Shown: positions 48,517 to 59,410 of the stretch, in pieces
How the letters are laid out: each line of letters starts with the position of its first letter
Numbering within the stretch: the stretch's first letter is position 1
From: Coffea arabica
Lineage: Eukaryota > Streptophyta > Magnoliopsida > Gentianales > Rubiaceae
DNA: 64,000 bases
Direction of reading: 5' to 3'
NCBI RefSeq assembly: GCF_036785885.1
Contig: NC_092320.1
Span: forward strand, 14,385,557-14,449,556
The notes under the pieces: generated by a model
Databases searched by the model: none
What the model was told of the DNA's origin: nothing
What the model saw: only the letters and a program-made list of their open reading frames with translations
Position numbers and translations under genes: made by a program

Positions 48517-49798
48517 TGGGGGTGTTTTTTAAATATTTTAAAGTACCAATATATGTGAACATTTTTTATTATAAGTATTAAGTGTTTTTAGGGGTGTTTT
48601 TAAAGGTGTTTTAGGAGAGGAAGGTGGGGCGACGAGATGGGGGAGGAGGAGAAGGAAGGAGGGAGAAAAAAAAAAAAGAGAGAGGATAGGGGTGGCGCAA
48701 CTGTGATGGGTGGTGGTAATGTGTGGAAGGAAAAAAAGTGGTATGATTGATTTTTTTTTTTTTAATTTTTTGTGTATTTGTAAGTTGTTTTTGAGATATT
48801 AGGTATTTTTGGAGTTGTTTTTTGTTTGTGTATTGTTTGGAAAAATTAGGATTATCAATGGGGTTGGGTATGTCCGAACTCAGCCTGTTCAGCCCGAAAA
48901 AGCTCACTAAATTTAAGCTTTAGTTGGTGTGGATAGAGTTTGGATCTAAATATTAGACTCGAACTAAATGTGAGCCGACCTTAGGTCATACTAGGCTTAG
49001 GTTTGATTAAAACCCGACTCATATATGAGTATAATTATATATGTAATAATATATATAATAATATCTATAATTTATAATTATCTATACTATATATAAAGGG
49101 AGGGAGGGGGGTTTGGGGTAAACAAAAATTTGTTACTTTATATACTTCCTAAACTATCCTTGATGGTGCGGGAATTTTTGGTATAAACAAAAGTCTATTT
49201 ATCTTTGATAACTACCCATTAACAATATGATTTTTTACCAAGTAATATGTATTTTTTTCATATTTTATTTTTTAACTCATTTAGTAAATCTTAATTTTAA
49301 TTAGCAACTACCAATTATGGTTATGAATAACTACCAAATAACTACTTTTTATAAATTTTATTTTGGTGAATTTTTTACATATGTATTTTCAAAATATAAA
49401 ACCAATTTTCTTGAAAATGATTTCAATTAATATACTCAAAATATTTCAAAAATATTTTTTCTATTAGTCTCACACACATTAATATGTGCCTTGAATACTA
49501 GTATATATTACGACATAAAATATTAATAATTTATATGTAAATTTGTATTAATTTATAATTATAATTATAGATTATATATAATTATGTATTTAATTATGAG
49601 TTTGGATCAAACCTGATTTGAACCCAAACTTCATATGATCATGTGAATTGATATTGAACCTTTTTAATTTCAGCTCAAAATCCAAAAGTTCATATAACTT
49701 GTGAGATGAGTTTGAACTTGCTGGATCCGATTCAGAAAAACCCGATTGACACCCCTAGGCAAAAAAACTAGCTTGTAAAAAGTAGTCCAATCCAAACG
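48517..49798. mobile_element. Transposon insertion truncating the DUF1644 copy, outer element
   Basis: Starts at TGGGGGTGTTTTTTAAATATT, similar in style to the AT-rich sequences at 22130-22495 and 37270-37470, and probably ends near CAATCCAAACGG. It contains a nested element at 48847-49757. The right boundary is uncertain. Confidence 0.4.
48847..49757. mobile_element. hAT-like non-autonomous element, nested
   Basis: Ends TAGGATTATCAATGGGGTTGG and CCCGATTGACACCCCTA are imperfect inverted repeats of the TAGGGGTGTCAAT type. Flanks GGAAAAAT and GGCAAAAA match at 6 of 8 positions, consistent with a worn 8-bp duplication. AT-rich core. Confidence 0.65.
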
Positions 49799-50003
49799 GT
49801 GGGTAATGTACCAAAAGGCTACTAATTTGCCATTTACCCGCGAAGAAAAGAATATGAGAAGAAATCAATTAGTCTAACACAAACATGTTAGGCCAAACGT
49901 TACCGTGTCTGGAGCCACTCACGTCGGTCCTGTTCCGTTTCGATTAGTGTCTTTGGGTTTCGCGCCACAGGAATATATAAGGGTCTACTCGCAGAAATTG
50001 GTC

Positions 50004-50036
50004 GGTTACATCTACGGTGGAAAGTTCACTTTTCTG
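50004..50036 (+). mobile_element. Solo terminal repeat of the Mutator-like family
   Basis: GGTTACATCTACGGTGGAAA followed by GTTCACTTTTCTG matches the left terminal repeat of the element at 26294 almost exactly, but no inverse copy or element body follows. It lies 32 bp upstream of module A p4. Confidence 0.8.
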
Positions 50037-50067
50037 TCCACAAAGACTGAAAAAACTCAAGAGATGC

Positions 50068-50182
50068 GAATGAGGCAGCAGAGGGCCGGGGAGTTTTTAA
50101 AGGGTTGTTGCCCCCCTCTGTTCTTTTTTGGCCAATGATTTCCTTCCAAAAAGAGAAGGGGGGAAAATATGAACAACCCTTT
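50068..50182 (+). ncRNA. Module A, unit p4
   Basis: GAATGAGGCAGCAGAGGGCCGGGG, AAAGGGTTGTTGCCCCCCTCTG, GGCCAATGATTTCC and GAACAACCCTTT. AAAGGGTTGTT (50099-50109) and AACAACCCTTT (50172-50182) are fully Watson-Crick complementary; CAGAGGG pairs with CCCTCTG in the hairpin. Confidence 0.68.
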
Positions 50183-50423
50183 GCAGAACGAAAAGAAAAA
50201 CATTTCCCAATTCCTGCTGGAAGCATTTGATAATCTTGATATTCGTTGAGATTGAGGATGTTCTTGGAAGCTTAAATTATTGCCTTTTTGGTTTCTGCTT
50301 CTGCTTCTGTTACTCGATGCAATCTTCTTTGATCGTTCTCGACAAATGGCTTAATTATCAGCAGTTTACGAAAGCCTTCTGGTGTTTCGGTTTAGGGTTT
50401 AAGGTCGTGTTGGATATAGTTTT

Positions 50424-50635
50424 TGGCCGTGATGATAAAAATCTTTTCTTGAGTTTGTTCGTGGTGGGGCATGTGGAGTTTAAATCCAACCCGTATCTTG
50501 GCTGGGCAACCCGGATGGCATCTGAGCTGAAACGGGGGCATGTGTTCTTTCTCATTGACTTTTGCAACTGGGATTTTGCAGCCATGGCGGTGTTGTTGCT
50601 CCATTTTGCCTCATCCCACTACATATCTGAGCCTA
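50424..50635 (+). ncRNA. Module B, unit p4
   Basis: TGGCCGTGATGAT to TATCTGAGCCTA, 212 nt. CCCGTATCTTGGCTGGGCAA and TTTGCAGCCATGGCGGTGTT both intact; CCCGG of the first faces CTGGG upstream of the second. Confidence 0.68.
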
Positions 50636-51770
50636 GTTAAACTATCTATGGAAGTGATGCCTTGGTGTCTTTTTAAAATTCTCCGATGAAAGGATTGTCT
50701 GTCCGAATTATATCATTGCTAGATGCCTAGGTATAACATTTCTTTTTGTACTTTTGACTACTTTTGAATGTACCTCAACTAATCATGAATCAAGAAAAAC
50801 AAAAAACTAGCGTGTATTGGAGAAGGGAGTGTTAGTCTCTATTGGTTTTGCTATTGAGCTTGTTTATTGGAGAATTTCATGCATGGAAAAGTTCTTAAGA
50901 TCATAATTAGTTTTTGTTGTGCTTGAATCTTATTGTTGGAGAGCATCCTATAGAAGATTAAGTGACTATTAGTTGCTTCCCTATGTTACCTTTCTGAACG
51001 GAGCTTAGACAAGTCCACTTTTGTTTATTTTTCAGACGGCTTAAGATTAGGTAATTGCTTGTTCTTTAGCACCCTTGATTTTAATGGTCAACCTTTTTCA
51101 GGGCCTAACAAATCTAGTTTGCCACTGGATCTTGAATTATGATACTATAACTTAGTTTCCCTGTCAATTTTGCGCGAGCTTGGTTTGAAGATGTGGGTAA
51201 TTAGTAATAGTATGATTTACCATATGAGTTATGCCATGCCATGTGACAGAGTTAATGTAGTTTGTTGGGTTATTGATAAAAATCATTTGTTAGAACTTTT
51301 GGACTTATTTGCCTACCATTGAATGGTGAATCACTTTTTAGTAATGAGAGACTGCTGACCCATTTGCCTACCATCGCAAAATGTGAAAAGCAATACCATT
51401 ATCGCCAGTTTCTTGAGGCATTCTTGGATGGTTTTGTTATTTTATATGAATTTATGCAGGAGGGAATGCATTCTTCCTCAGAAGCGAAATAAACTCCAAG
51501 AATAAAAATGAGGTCTATTCATGATAAATATTACATAGATCTTCAAGTTTGTGGAATTTGTTGATTGCTTTGTAAGAATTTAATGGAAAAACCACTACTG
51601 TTCTTTGTAAGATTAGTGAAGGAAAATTTGGTCATAAATTTGGAGAGTTTACTTTTACATGGAAATGAACACCTTGAGAATAAATATTGGACCAGGAAGA
51701 AAAAGTTGGAAAGAGTACATGTGGTGCTGAAAGAAATCCAACTTTGATAAGACATTCAAAACTTAAGAGA
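50636..51770. other. Spacer between array units, no gene recognised
   Basis: T-rich sequence; nothing recognisable. Confidence 0.4.
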
Positions 51771-51893
51771 AATGAATGAGGTTGCTAGAGTGCTGGGAGA
51801 GTTTCTAAATGCTTGTTGCTTCCCTCTGTTTCTGCCAATGATTTTCAATTTTTTCTTTTTCAATTTTTTCTTTAAAAAAATTAACAGCCCTTT
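51771..51893 (+). ncRNA. Module A, unit p5 (diverged)
   Basis: AATGAATGAGGTTGCTAGAG, CTAAATGCTTGTTGCTTCCCTCTGTTTCTGCCAATGATTTTC and TTAACAGCCCTTTGG. The GGG of the loop strand has become TGC, weakening the pairing, so this copy may be decaying. Confidence 0.5.
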
Positions 51894-52062
51894 GGATGAC
51901 TGAGACAGAAACAGCAGTCTGTTTTGTAATGCTGATGCTTATGCCATATTCCTCTTTGCGAAGAATTTTGAAACGGCATGGTGGTATATGTATTTGATAA
52001 TCCCTTGTATTAATTGACAAGCTTTCTTTTGCTTGATCAGGTTTTAGGTTTCTGAAATGCTT

Positions 52063-52268
52063 GAGGATTTAATGATAAAAATCTATTCTGGTGCTTGTAA
52101 TGGGGTCTGGAGTTCAATCTGACCCATATCTTGGCTGGCAAACCGGATTGCAACTGAGCTGAGATGGGTTGGTTCTATTTGTCTAAATTCACTTATGCAA
52201 CTGGAATTTTGTAGCCATGGTGGTACTGACTCTACATTTTGCCTCTTCTTATTACAAGATCTGAGCCT
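52063..52268 (+). ncRNA. Module B, unit p5 (diverged)
   Basis: Box C region reads GAGGATTTAATGATA, off consensus; box D is ATCTGAGCCT. CCCATATCTTGGCTGGCAAA and TTTGTAGCCATGGTGGTACT show several changes in otherwise invariant positions, including loss of one G of CAGCCA. Likely decaying along with its module A. Confidence 0.5.
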
Positions 52269-54952
52269 GGTTAAACCGTGCATATGATGGTTTATTACCT
52301 TGTCTAAACTCTTTAGTATATAGTTTGTCTATTGGATTTGTAGTTATACTGGATATGCTGGATTTACTTTCAAGGTCGCATTTTCTTTCAATAATCTTGA
52401 CCTAAAGTGGGAAAGAGACCCTGCTTTTGATTGAATAATTCTGAACTTGCTCATGAACATCCAGACATTGATTCTGGTGGTCATACATACCTGTTTAGCA
52501 GATCTTCTGCTGAAAGCCTTCAAAAGACTCTTCCAGTTGATTACCTACCTCGAGGAGTTAGTCTTTTTCTGGTGTGCCAGTATCAACCAACATGGTTTTA
52601 CCAGCTTAGCAAAAGGGTGCCCGTAAGTAAAAAGAAGAAAGAGCTTCTCTTGAGGCCTTAAGAGTTTTCTACATTTTTCTCAATCTTTCTCTTTCTGTTA
52701 TCGTCCTTAGACCAGTGAAAGTTGAGTTCTGTTGATGAGCATGTACCACACATGTAATTGTGTGGTTGAATTCTTTCTTTGCTATACTCTTGGCTGGAAG
52801 CATCATCTATTTCTACTTGAGGTCATTGAAAATTTGGAATGTTGATTGTTCTGTCTTGTTATATGTTTGATGAATTATGGTTCTTTGCTGATAATCATGG
52901 CAATGGTCGCCTAACAAGGAAAAGAAAGAAGAAAAATTAATCTTGGTAGTGTCAATTTTCCCAAGGGTTGAGCTATGTATCTTAAGCAACCAACTTTGCG
53001 TCAAGCAATGCATATTTCATCTCATTTAGTACTTCAAATTGTAGATGAGGGCCTAAAGGTCCTCATAACTCTATTATTAATCACAAACTATTTTTTATGC
53101 ATGTAGGAATTCCAAGTAATAGTTGGCTTTTATAGAAAACATGCCTTAGCTAGGATTGATAAATCTTAAGATATTTTGTGCCTATCAATGGAAAACAATC
53201 CTTCTGAAAAAAGAAAAAAAGAAAAAAGAAATTGCACATTTTGGAACTTATTACACTCATGAGCCGAGATGATTTCTAAAGTAAAACCTTCTTTGTGATT
53301 TTATTGTTATGGAAGTCTTGTAAACTCCCCTCTAAATGGGGTTTAATTAGAAAGAGATTTAGCCTTATATTTGTTTGAGATGAAGTTTAGATACATTATT
53401 GGAGGAGTTTTGCTTTTTCCATGCTAGTTAAGAATCAGATGGACCTTTACGTGAATGAGAATTTTAACCAAGTCCACTGTTGTGATGATTGATTTTATTT
53501 AAATTTAGGCTTTAAATCACATTATTGTGGGAACGTCTGGGTTTTCCATTCTAGTTAATAATCAGATGGATCTTTACATTGGGAGAATTTAAACCACCAG
53601 TTCACTGTTTTGGCAATTTAGGGGACAAAAGCTTGCTAAAAGTTTGTTTTGAGCTCCATTGATTTTCAAATTCCACATTTATGCAGGGTTAACGGAATTG
53701 AATTTGCTTTCAGTCATGCATTATCTGACAATTAATTTCATTTTGGTAGGGAAGTAATATGGACTGTGTTTTGCTAAATGTTTGGTACGTGGAAAATGTG
53801 TGTAGCTGTGAATTATACCTTGGTCCTTCAGTTGAGTTTATTGGATTAAAAGTTGCAGTTAGTGACAGTTAGCTGTCAGACATCATTGGATCTGCACGAG
53901 CAATCGTTTTGCACTTGTAGGATTTTAAAACAGTTTTATAGTTTGAGGATGTTGAGCGAAATTATGTGTTTTACATGTCCTGCCTGCTGCTCTAATGTTG
54001 TTTTGAATGGATACACTTGATTTGAATATCATGGGTGAGTTTTATTACTCTTTCAAGCTGCTTTTGGGATGCGTTTGAAACAGATTCCTTACAGGATCTT
54101 ATAGCATCTACCAGGTATAAGAAGCGAGGGCAATACAATTCAGCTTCGGTTAAATCCAGGATTTGCAGCATTTACATTTTCATGATGGATCACTGTGGTA
54201 CAAAAGGATATGATTGTAGTAGCCAGAGGGTAATGAGTAGATTTCTGATTCCTTTTGTGGTGTATTTTCTTGCTGAAGCAGCCCTTCCAATGTGAGAGCC
54301 TCTTTTGTTGCTGCCGTATGTATGTTTGTTCAGGTTTTGTTTTTAAGATGCAGAAGAGTGTATCGACTACTGCTCATAGGGGGAATAGAGACATGACAAT
54401 GTTGTGCATTGCTGAGGCAAGATGAAGGAAGTCATTTTTGTAAGCTGAGGACTGACTGACTCCATCCCTCTGAAGGATGTACCATTTATCTCATTTCAAA
54501 CCAGGCTTCAACACGAAGTGCATTTTGTAAATCCCAAGTTTATTTGTTCGTTTTCCATATATCATGGTTCATGGAGATTAACCAATCAGGAGTTTGTATA
54601 CTGGTAAAAAGGCGAGGTTTGTGGGCCAATCAGTGTCTGGTTTTCACTCTTCAGTAACATTTGGTTGCTATTGCATTGAATATGGCTCTGAAGTTACCAT
54701 TGCAATGGACAGTGGTAAAATGTGAAGTTACTATTGCATCAGACTTCCTGTGTTACGTTTTATTAGTAGTTAATTTACCCTTTTTCCTACAAAAAAAAAG
54801 AATATGGTTATAAAGAATCGAGATCTCCTGGGTCTTTGGAGGAGCACCATCCATCTTAACAAGTAATGCAAGTCAATTTGGAGAAAATTTAATGTACAGT
54901 ATGTATCTTTTTTAGGCCTGCGTAGTTCAAGAAAAGCTGATGGTGTGTTATA
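52269..54952. other. Intergenic DNA, no gene recognised
   Basis: T-rich sequence with short reading frames without family resemblance. No array modules found here. Confidence 0.4.
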
Positions 54953-55116
54953 TATATATTTTCGGGTCTGGAGGCTAATCCTTCCAGGTTGGGTTGGGCA
55001 GAGCTTTGTCCCAAAAATATCCAACAAAAATCCTCAACAACGGTAACATGTGGGATCGAACCTGAGATCTTGTTGTAACTACAGACGATCAGTCTCAATC
55101 GGGTTATCTGCTGGGA
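54953..55116 (-). mobile_element. tRNA-derived SINE with 16-bp target duplication
   Basis: The perfect direct repeat CTGATGGTGTGTTATA lies at 54937-54952 and 55117-55132. On the - strand the insert starts GTCCCAGCAGATAACCCG, contains a pol III box B-like GGTTCGATCCC (at about 55056) and ends in a TATATATA tail next to the left duplication. These are the marks of a recent SINE. Confidence 0.87.
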
Positions 55117-55433
55117 CTGATGGTGTGTTATACAGTCCAACAATTTCATAACACAAAATATTAGCTTCTACAAATATTTACGTTAATCTAAATGGAGCAA
55201 AATGCTAGAATGGTGGCTTGGGTCTTTGTTAACTCCATATTTGGATTGGAGTATAATCTCAAATTCAAAGTCTGAATAAGGTGTACTAAAAGTAAATAAT
55301 GCAGTCTTTTTTGATTAGACAAACAAGCCCTTGTTCGAGGAAACCGCGCAACCCTTTTCACTCTGCTTGTATATGGTCCGCCCGCAATTCACACCTCAGT
55401 AAGAATAATACTACTGGAAGAATCAACTCAGAA

Positions 55434-55544
55434 GAATGAGGGCGCTGGGAGAGAGCTGGGGAGTTTGTAAGGGTGGTTGCCCCTCTCTCTGCATTTCCCC
55501 GATGATTTCTGTCAGACCCGCTAAAGTAAAAATCAACAGCCCTT
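55434..55544 (+). ncRNA. Module A, unit p6
   Basis: GAATGAGGGCGCTGGGAGAGAGCTGGGG, AAGGGTGGTTGCCCCTCTCTCTGC, CCCGATGATTTCT and ATCAACAGCCCTT. First unit of the GGTGGTTG subtype that fills 55-64 kb. Confidence 0.66.
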
Positions 55545-55569
55545 CGGAGAGAAGACGAAAGAATGCATT

Positions 55570-55650
55570 GTTATTATTATTATTATTATCATCATTTCAC
55601 TCTTTCTCTGCATCAAGATCATCACCGTCATCTTCGTCATCATCATCATC
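55570..55650. repeat. Trinucleotide repeats between modules A and B of p6
   Basis: (TTA)n and (ATC)n/(TCA)n/(TCT)n runs fill the spacer. Confidence 0.85.
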
Positions 55651-55667
55651 TTCTTCTTGTTTGATAT

Positions 55668-55859
55668 AAGGCTGTGATGATATTTCTCTTTCTTTCTGAG
55701 TTATAAATCGGGCATGGAGTTTACGGGTCCCGTAACTTGGCTGGGCAAACTCCTGATGGCATTATTTGAGATGGGTTCTCCATGCTAAAATGCACCTGGG
55801 TTTGCAGCCATGGCGGTGCTCCTCCCTCTTTGCCTGACCTTTTGACAGATCTGAGCCTT
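55668..55859 (+). ncRNA. Module B, unit p6
   Basis: AAGGCTGTGATGAT to ACAGATCTGAGCCTT: 6-bp terminal stem AAGGCT/AGCCTT, consensus boxes. GGGCAAAC in the 5' strand faces GGTTTGC in the 3' strand, a paired change relative to copies with GGCAACCC. 192 nt. Confidence 0.72.
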
Positions 55860-55894
55860 TCTTTTTGTCTGGTTTTGCTCGTCTAGTTTTAGCT

Positions 55895-55968
55895 TGAGAA
55901 AACGAAGCAGCCGAGAGATGGGGTTTTGCTCCTTCTCTCTGCTAAGCTTATGATTTCTTCATTACCCG
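55895..55968 (+). ncRNA. Partial module A between units p6 and p7
   Basis: GAAGCAGCCGAGAGATGGGG, CTTCTCTCTGCTAAGC and TTATGATTTCTTCATTACCC match module A, but the AAGGGTGGTTG loop strand and the complementary arm are missing and no module B follows. Confidence 0.45.
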
Positions 55969-56061
55969 GTTCGAGGTTCCACCGGGTTGATATCCGGGTC
56001 GGTTTTTTATTGACTATGTTCTGAACTGCGAGCCCTGAAGAAGAAGGGATATTAGACAGAA

Positions 56062-56177
56062 AGGATGAGGTTGTGGAGAGAGTTTGAGGGAGTTTCTAAG
56101 GGTGGTTACCCCTCTTTCCACAATGCCGATGATTCTCAGCAATTTTTCGCCAAAAAAAAAAAAATCAACAGCCCTTG
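56062..56177 (+). ncRNA. Module A, unit p7
   Basis: GGATGAGGTTGTGGAGAGAG, TAAGGGTGGTTACCCCTCTTTCC, TGCCGATGATTCTC and ATCAACAGCCCTT. Box-like GATGATT is kept; the loop strand has one change (GTTA). Confidence 0.6.
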
Positions 56178-56306
56178 ACTGAAAAGAAAAGGCAATAAAA
56201 ATAGAAAAGCTATTGCGCGGTTTATACACCTAGTCATCGTCCTCGTTATGGTTATCCTGCTCATCCTCATCGGCCGTCATCAGCATCAGCAGGGGTCACT
56301 ACTCAT

Positions 56307-56514
56307 AAGGCTGTGATGGTACTAGAAATTTTGTTGTGTTGGAATCTGTGAATGGAGGCAACCGGACCCGTATGTTGGCTGGGCAAAACCCAGATGGCAT
56401 TATTTCAAAATGGGTTCTTTTCCTCCTCGTCACAAGCAACTGGGCTTTGCAGCCATGGTTGTCTCCTTCCTCCTTTTCCTAATTTATTTATTTTTTCTAT
56501 ATTATCTGAGCCTT
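56307..56514 (+). ncRNA. Module B, unit p7
   Basis: AAGGCTGTGATGGT to ATCTGAGCCTT with a 6-bp terminal stem. GCAAAACCCAG and CTGGGCTTTGC oppose each other with 10 of 11 positions paired, the clearest internal helix of the family. The block after CAGCCATGG is altered (TTGTCTCC). Confidence 0.67.
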
Positions 56515-56664
56515 ACTCTAGAAGTACTCTAACTCCATCGTTAGTGTGTGTTGTTTGAGATAGACATTTTACTTTGCAATTTTTATCTGGAAGCAAGCAT
56601 ATTGCTCTGGCATTATGGAAATCCTCAAAATGGTGGTTTATATATTACTGGTCGATAGCTCAGA

Positions 56665-56774
56665 GAATGAGGCAAACAGAGTGGTGGGATTTATTTTAGA
56701 AGGGTGGTTGCCCCTCTCTGTTTGAGCCTATGATTTCTTCATTAATTATCCAAAAATAAATACCAACAACCCTT
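56665..56774 (+). ncRNA. Module A, unit p8
   Basis: GAATGAGGCAAACAGAGTGGTGGG, AAGGGTGGTTGCCCCTCTCTG, GAGCCTATGATTTCTTC and CCAACAACCCTT. Confidence 0.63.
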
Positions 56775-56873
56775 AATTTCTGGTACTTACTTTTCAGCTT
56801 CTACTATTACTACTTCTAGCTGAACCAAAGACTGCGGATGTATTTTTCCATTGTTTGCTTTGCTAAGATGTTA

Positions 56874-57075
56874 AAGGCCGTGATGATATTTCTAGATGAG
56901 CTAGGCACTAAGGGATTGATGATATAAAGTGACCTGTATCTTGGTTGGGCAACCCGGACGGTATCATTTTGGGGGGTGTTTTGATGAATCACAAACTTTT
57001 CTTTGATGCAACCGGTGTTTTGCAGCCATGGCAGTGTCACAAACTCAATGCCTGATCAATTACAGACCTGAGCCT
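56874..57075 (+). ncRNA. Module B, unit p8
   Basis: AAGGCCGTGATGAT to ACAGACCTGAGCCT. CCTGTATCTTGGTTGGGCAA and TTTGCAGCCATGGCAGTGTC; CCCGG faces CCGGTG. The 5' T in TGGTTG still pairs (G-U) with CAGCCA. Confidence 0.66.
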
Positions 57076-57420
57076 GATGTTTTTCTTGTTGTAGACGCAT
57101 GCAAAAAGGATCCCTTATTCGTTCCACCTTAAATGCCTTTTCAACAACATTCACTAAACAACTTAAGCCTACTAGCGTGTTGCCAGTACCTACTCCACTC
57201 CAACCCAAGGGTCACTTCCCCTCTCCTCTCCATCACACTGCCCACTCCCTCCCCGCAATGACCTTCTCCTTGCTCAATGAAGCTTCAGTTGCACTTGACG
57301 TTCCCCTTCCCCTTCTCTCCCACCCACTTACTGCTCTTTTTAGGGTATTTGAGGAGACAAGTTTGGCCCGAAGATGAGTATGGAGATTAGTTTCTTATTT
57401 TTTTGGGGATTTTTGTTTTA
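57076..57420 (+). other. C-rich spacer with an unassigned 92-codon frame
   Basis: A frame at 57099-57377 is Pro/Leu/Ser-rich (for example LPVPTPLQPKGHFPSPLHH) because the DNA is C/T-rich. It could be a fragment of a terpenoid or other gene, but I recognise nothing and it is not supported as a gene. Confidence 0.25.
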
Positions 57421-57427
57421 TAAATTA

Positions 57428-57600
57428 GGTGTTTCTGGATGGAGAACTGTTTGGAAAATTTTATATTGTAACAGTCTAGCACATTTTATGATGTGATGTA
57501 TGTGAGAAAAAAGGTGATTGAAAAGATGAAAAGCTGATTGGAAAATGTGTTGATGATGCAATTAGTAATGTTTTCCAAATACTGTTGTATCCAAACAAAC
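57428..57600. mobile_element. MITE of the TTTGTTTGGA family
   Basis: GTTTCTGGATGGAGAACTGTTTGG, ATTGTAACAGTCTAGCACATTTTATGATGTGATGTATGTGAG and the end TGTATCCAAACAAACTG parallel the 46.56-kb copy. Confidence 0.65.
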
Positions 57601-57901
57601 TGATTGTTTTTCGGATGTTCTTGGAGGATTATTGTTACCTTTCCATAAATTTTAGTAAAGCAGAAAGTTTTTTGTTTTTTTTTTTTGGCCTCTGTTGCAA
57701 TGGGTAGACTTGGATATTTAGCTTCTTTTTTTACTCACTCAGTGGACTCAATATAAATAGTCTGAGTTCGAGCAAGTTGCCATCAATTCTGGATTCTGCA
57801 AATTTTAGGGGCTTCCATGTTGACTCCTATTTGCCCGAGTCTTTGAACCATGAATATAAGTGGGCATCAGGAGGCATTTCTCTCTCGACAGAAAGAATGA
57901 A

Positions 57902-58023
57902 GAATGAGGGTGCAGGGAGAGATTCTGGTGGAGTTTCCAAGGGTGGTTGCCCCTCTCTCTCTCTGCTTTTTTCCCAATGATTTCTCAGTCTTTGAACAAA
58001 AATAAAAATGAAAAATAGCCCTT
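57902..58023 (+). ncRNA. Module A, unit p9
   Basis: GAATGAGGGTGCAGGGAGAG, CAAGGGTGGTTGCCCCTCTCTCTCTCTGC, CCAATGATTTCTC and AAATAGCCCTT. The 3' arm has lost part of the CAAC half. Confidence 0.58.
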
Positions 58024-58075
58024 ATTAGAAACAGAAGAAAATGGAGTTATTCTATATGCTATAGCATCATTAATG

Positions 58076-58215
58076 GGTTTGTTTGGATTGTAAGTTATTT
58101 GAGATATTTTTACTGTAGCACTTTTTGTGATGTGATGTATGTGAGATAAAAAGGTAATTGGGAAGATTAAAAAGGTGTATTGAAAATTGTAATGATGATG
58201 CAAGTAAATATATTT
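58076..58215. mobile_element. MITE inserted between modules A and B of p9
   Basis: GGGTTTGTTTGGATTGTAAG, TTTTTACTGTAGCACTTTTT and ATGTGATGTATGTGAGATAA match the family at 46563; the right end (CAATCCAAACAAACC) is missing, so it is truncated or its end has decayed. Confidence 0.7.
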
Positions 58216-58322
58216 GGAAAAATAATCAGCTGTTATCAGCAGCAGCAGCAGTACCTCATAGTAACAGCACAAAACCCTTAATCACTCTGCCCTCTTTTCC
58301 TGTGTGCTAGTATATGCATTTC

Positions 58323-58540
58323 TAGGTTGTGATGGTACTTCACTATTTGTTTTTGAGTTGTGAATATCAGGAAGGGAGCTAATTGGACTTGTATCTTTTT
58401 GTGGGGGTTGGGGGTGGGGGCAACCCTGATGGCATTTTTTGAGATGGGTTTTCCGGAGTCCATGACATGCAATTGGGTTTGCAGCCATGTTGGTTCCCAT
58501 TCCTCTTAGCCTGATTTTTACTGTGCATATCTGGGCCTTT
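58323..58540 (+). ncRNA. Module B, unit p9 (diverged)
   Basis: TAGGTTGTGATGGT to ATCTGGGCCTTT: box D carries a change (CTGG). The GTATCTT block is followed by a G-rich expansion (TTTGTGGGGGTTGGGGGTGG) before GGCAACCCTGATGGCA. TTTGCAGCCATG is kept. Probably losing function. Confidence 0.5.
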
Positions 58541-58549
58541 CTCTAGTTA

Positions 58550-58558
<9 letters not shown>

Positions 58559-58606
<48 letters not shown>
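58559..58606. repeat. (GA)n microsatellite
   Basis: About 24 GA/AG dinucleotides after a short (TG)n. Confidence 0.95.
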
Positions 58607-58612
<6 letters not shown>

Positions 58613-58684
58613 TGTGATTTAGTTGGCAGTAGGAACAAGTGGCTCTGCCATGGTGGGAATCTTTAGCTAGTAAATTTAGCTCAG

Positions 58685-58778
58685 AGAATGACGCAAATAG
58701 AGAGATGGGATTCCCTCATTGTTTTATGCCTATGATTTCTTCATTAATTAACCAAATTTAGAAACCAACTGTTCTTGA
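58685..58778 (+). ncRNA. Module A, unit p10 (degenerate)
   Basis: GAATGACGCAAATAGAGAGATGGGATT, then GCCTATGATTTCTTC and CCAACTGTTCTTG. The AAGGGTGGTTGCCCCTCTCTG strand is deleted, so neither the hairpin nor the pseudoknot-like pairing can form. Confidence 0.5.
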
Positions 58779-58792
58779 TTTCCAGTAATCAG

Positions 58793-58822
58793 TGCTGCTG
58801 CTGCTGCTACTACTACTACTAC
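58793..58822. repeat. (CTG)n(CTA)n trinucleotide repeat
   Basis: CTGCTGCTGCTGCTACTACTAC in the A-B spacer of unit p10. Confidence 0.9.
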
Positions 58823-58922
58823 TAATTGAAACTTAGACTGTAGTTATAATTCTATGTTATTTGGTTTGCTCTTTGACCAAAGGCCTTGGAGAAGTATAGG
58901 AAAGAAAAGACTAAAGTGTTGA

Positions 58923-59126
58923 GGGCTAGGATGATATTTGTAATGAGCTAGGAAAAAAAGGCATTGATTTTATAAATTGACCCATATCTTGGTAGGCAAC
59001 CTGGATGGCACAGTTATTACTTGGGTGTTTCTGTGTATTAGTTTCTTTCACTATAGCGCAACTAGTGATTTGCATCCATGGCGGTGTCACAAACTTAATA
59101 CTTGGTCAAATTCAGATCTGAGCCTT
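58923..59126 (+). ncRNA. Module B, unit p10
   Basis: GGGCTAGGATGATAT to TCAGATCTGAGCCTT. CCCATATCTTGGTAGGCAAC and TTTGCATCCATGGCGGTGTC; box C region changed (AGGATGAT). Partner module A is degenerate. Confidence 0.55.
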
Positions 59127-59410
59127 GTGTTCTTGTTGTTTGCAGTATTCTTGTGTTGAAGTCACAGGCATAGAGTGGCCATGCATTTATGCAGCTTGTG
59201 CATTTCTGCTTATCCTTGTTCAAATAAGATCTCTTTGCGACTTATGATTCTGGGTTTTCTTCAGGAGTTTTTCTCATTTCTGATGTGCTAAATGCTGCTA
59301 TTTGCACTTGTTTAGCATTTTACCAGTTCTGTAAAAGTGGATAGCTCATTGTTTTGGTGAATTGGGTCTTTTAGTCCCTGGGTTGATAGTCTCCTTGTTT
59401 TGGTGCCAAT

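Noticed and set aside
57099-57377. Possible protein gene fragment with a Pro-rich frame
   Set aside because: Composition follows C/T-rich DNA, and no motif, splice pattern or family was recognised.
58559-58606. CRISPR or satellite array
   Set aside because: The repeats are a dinucleotide microsatellite; no spaced direct repeats of CRISPR type occur in the window.
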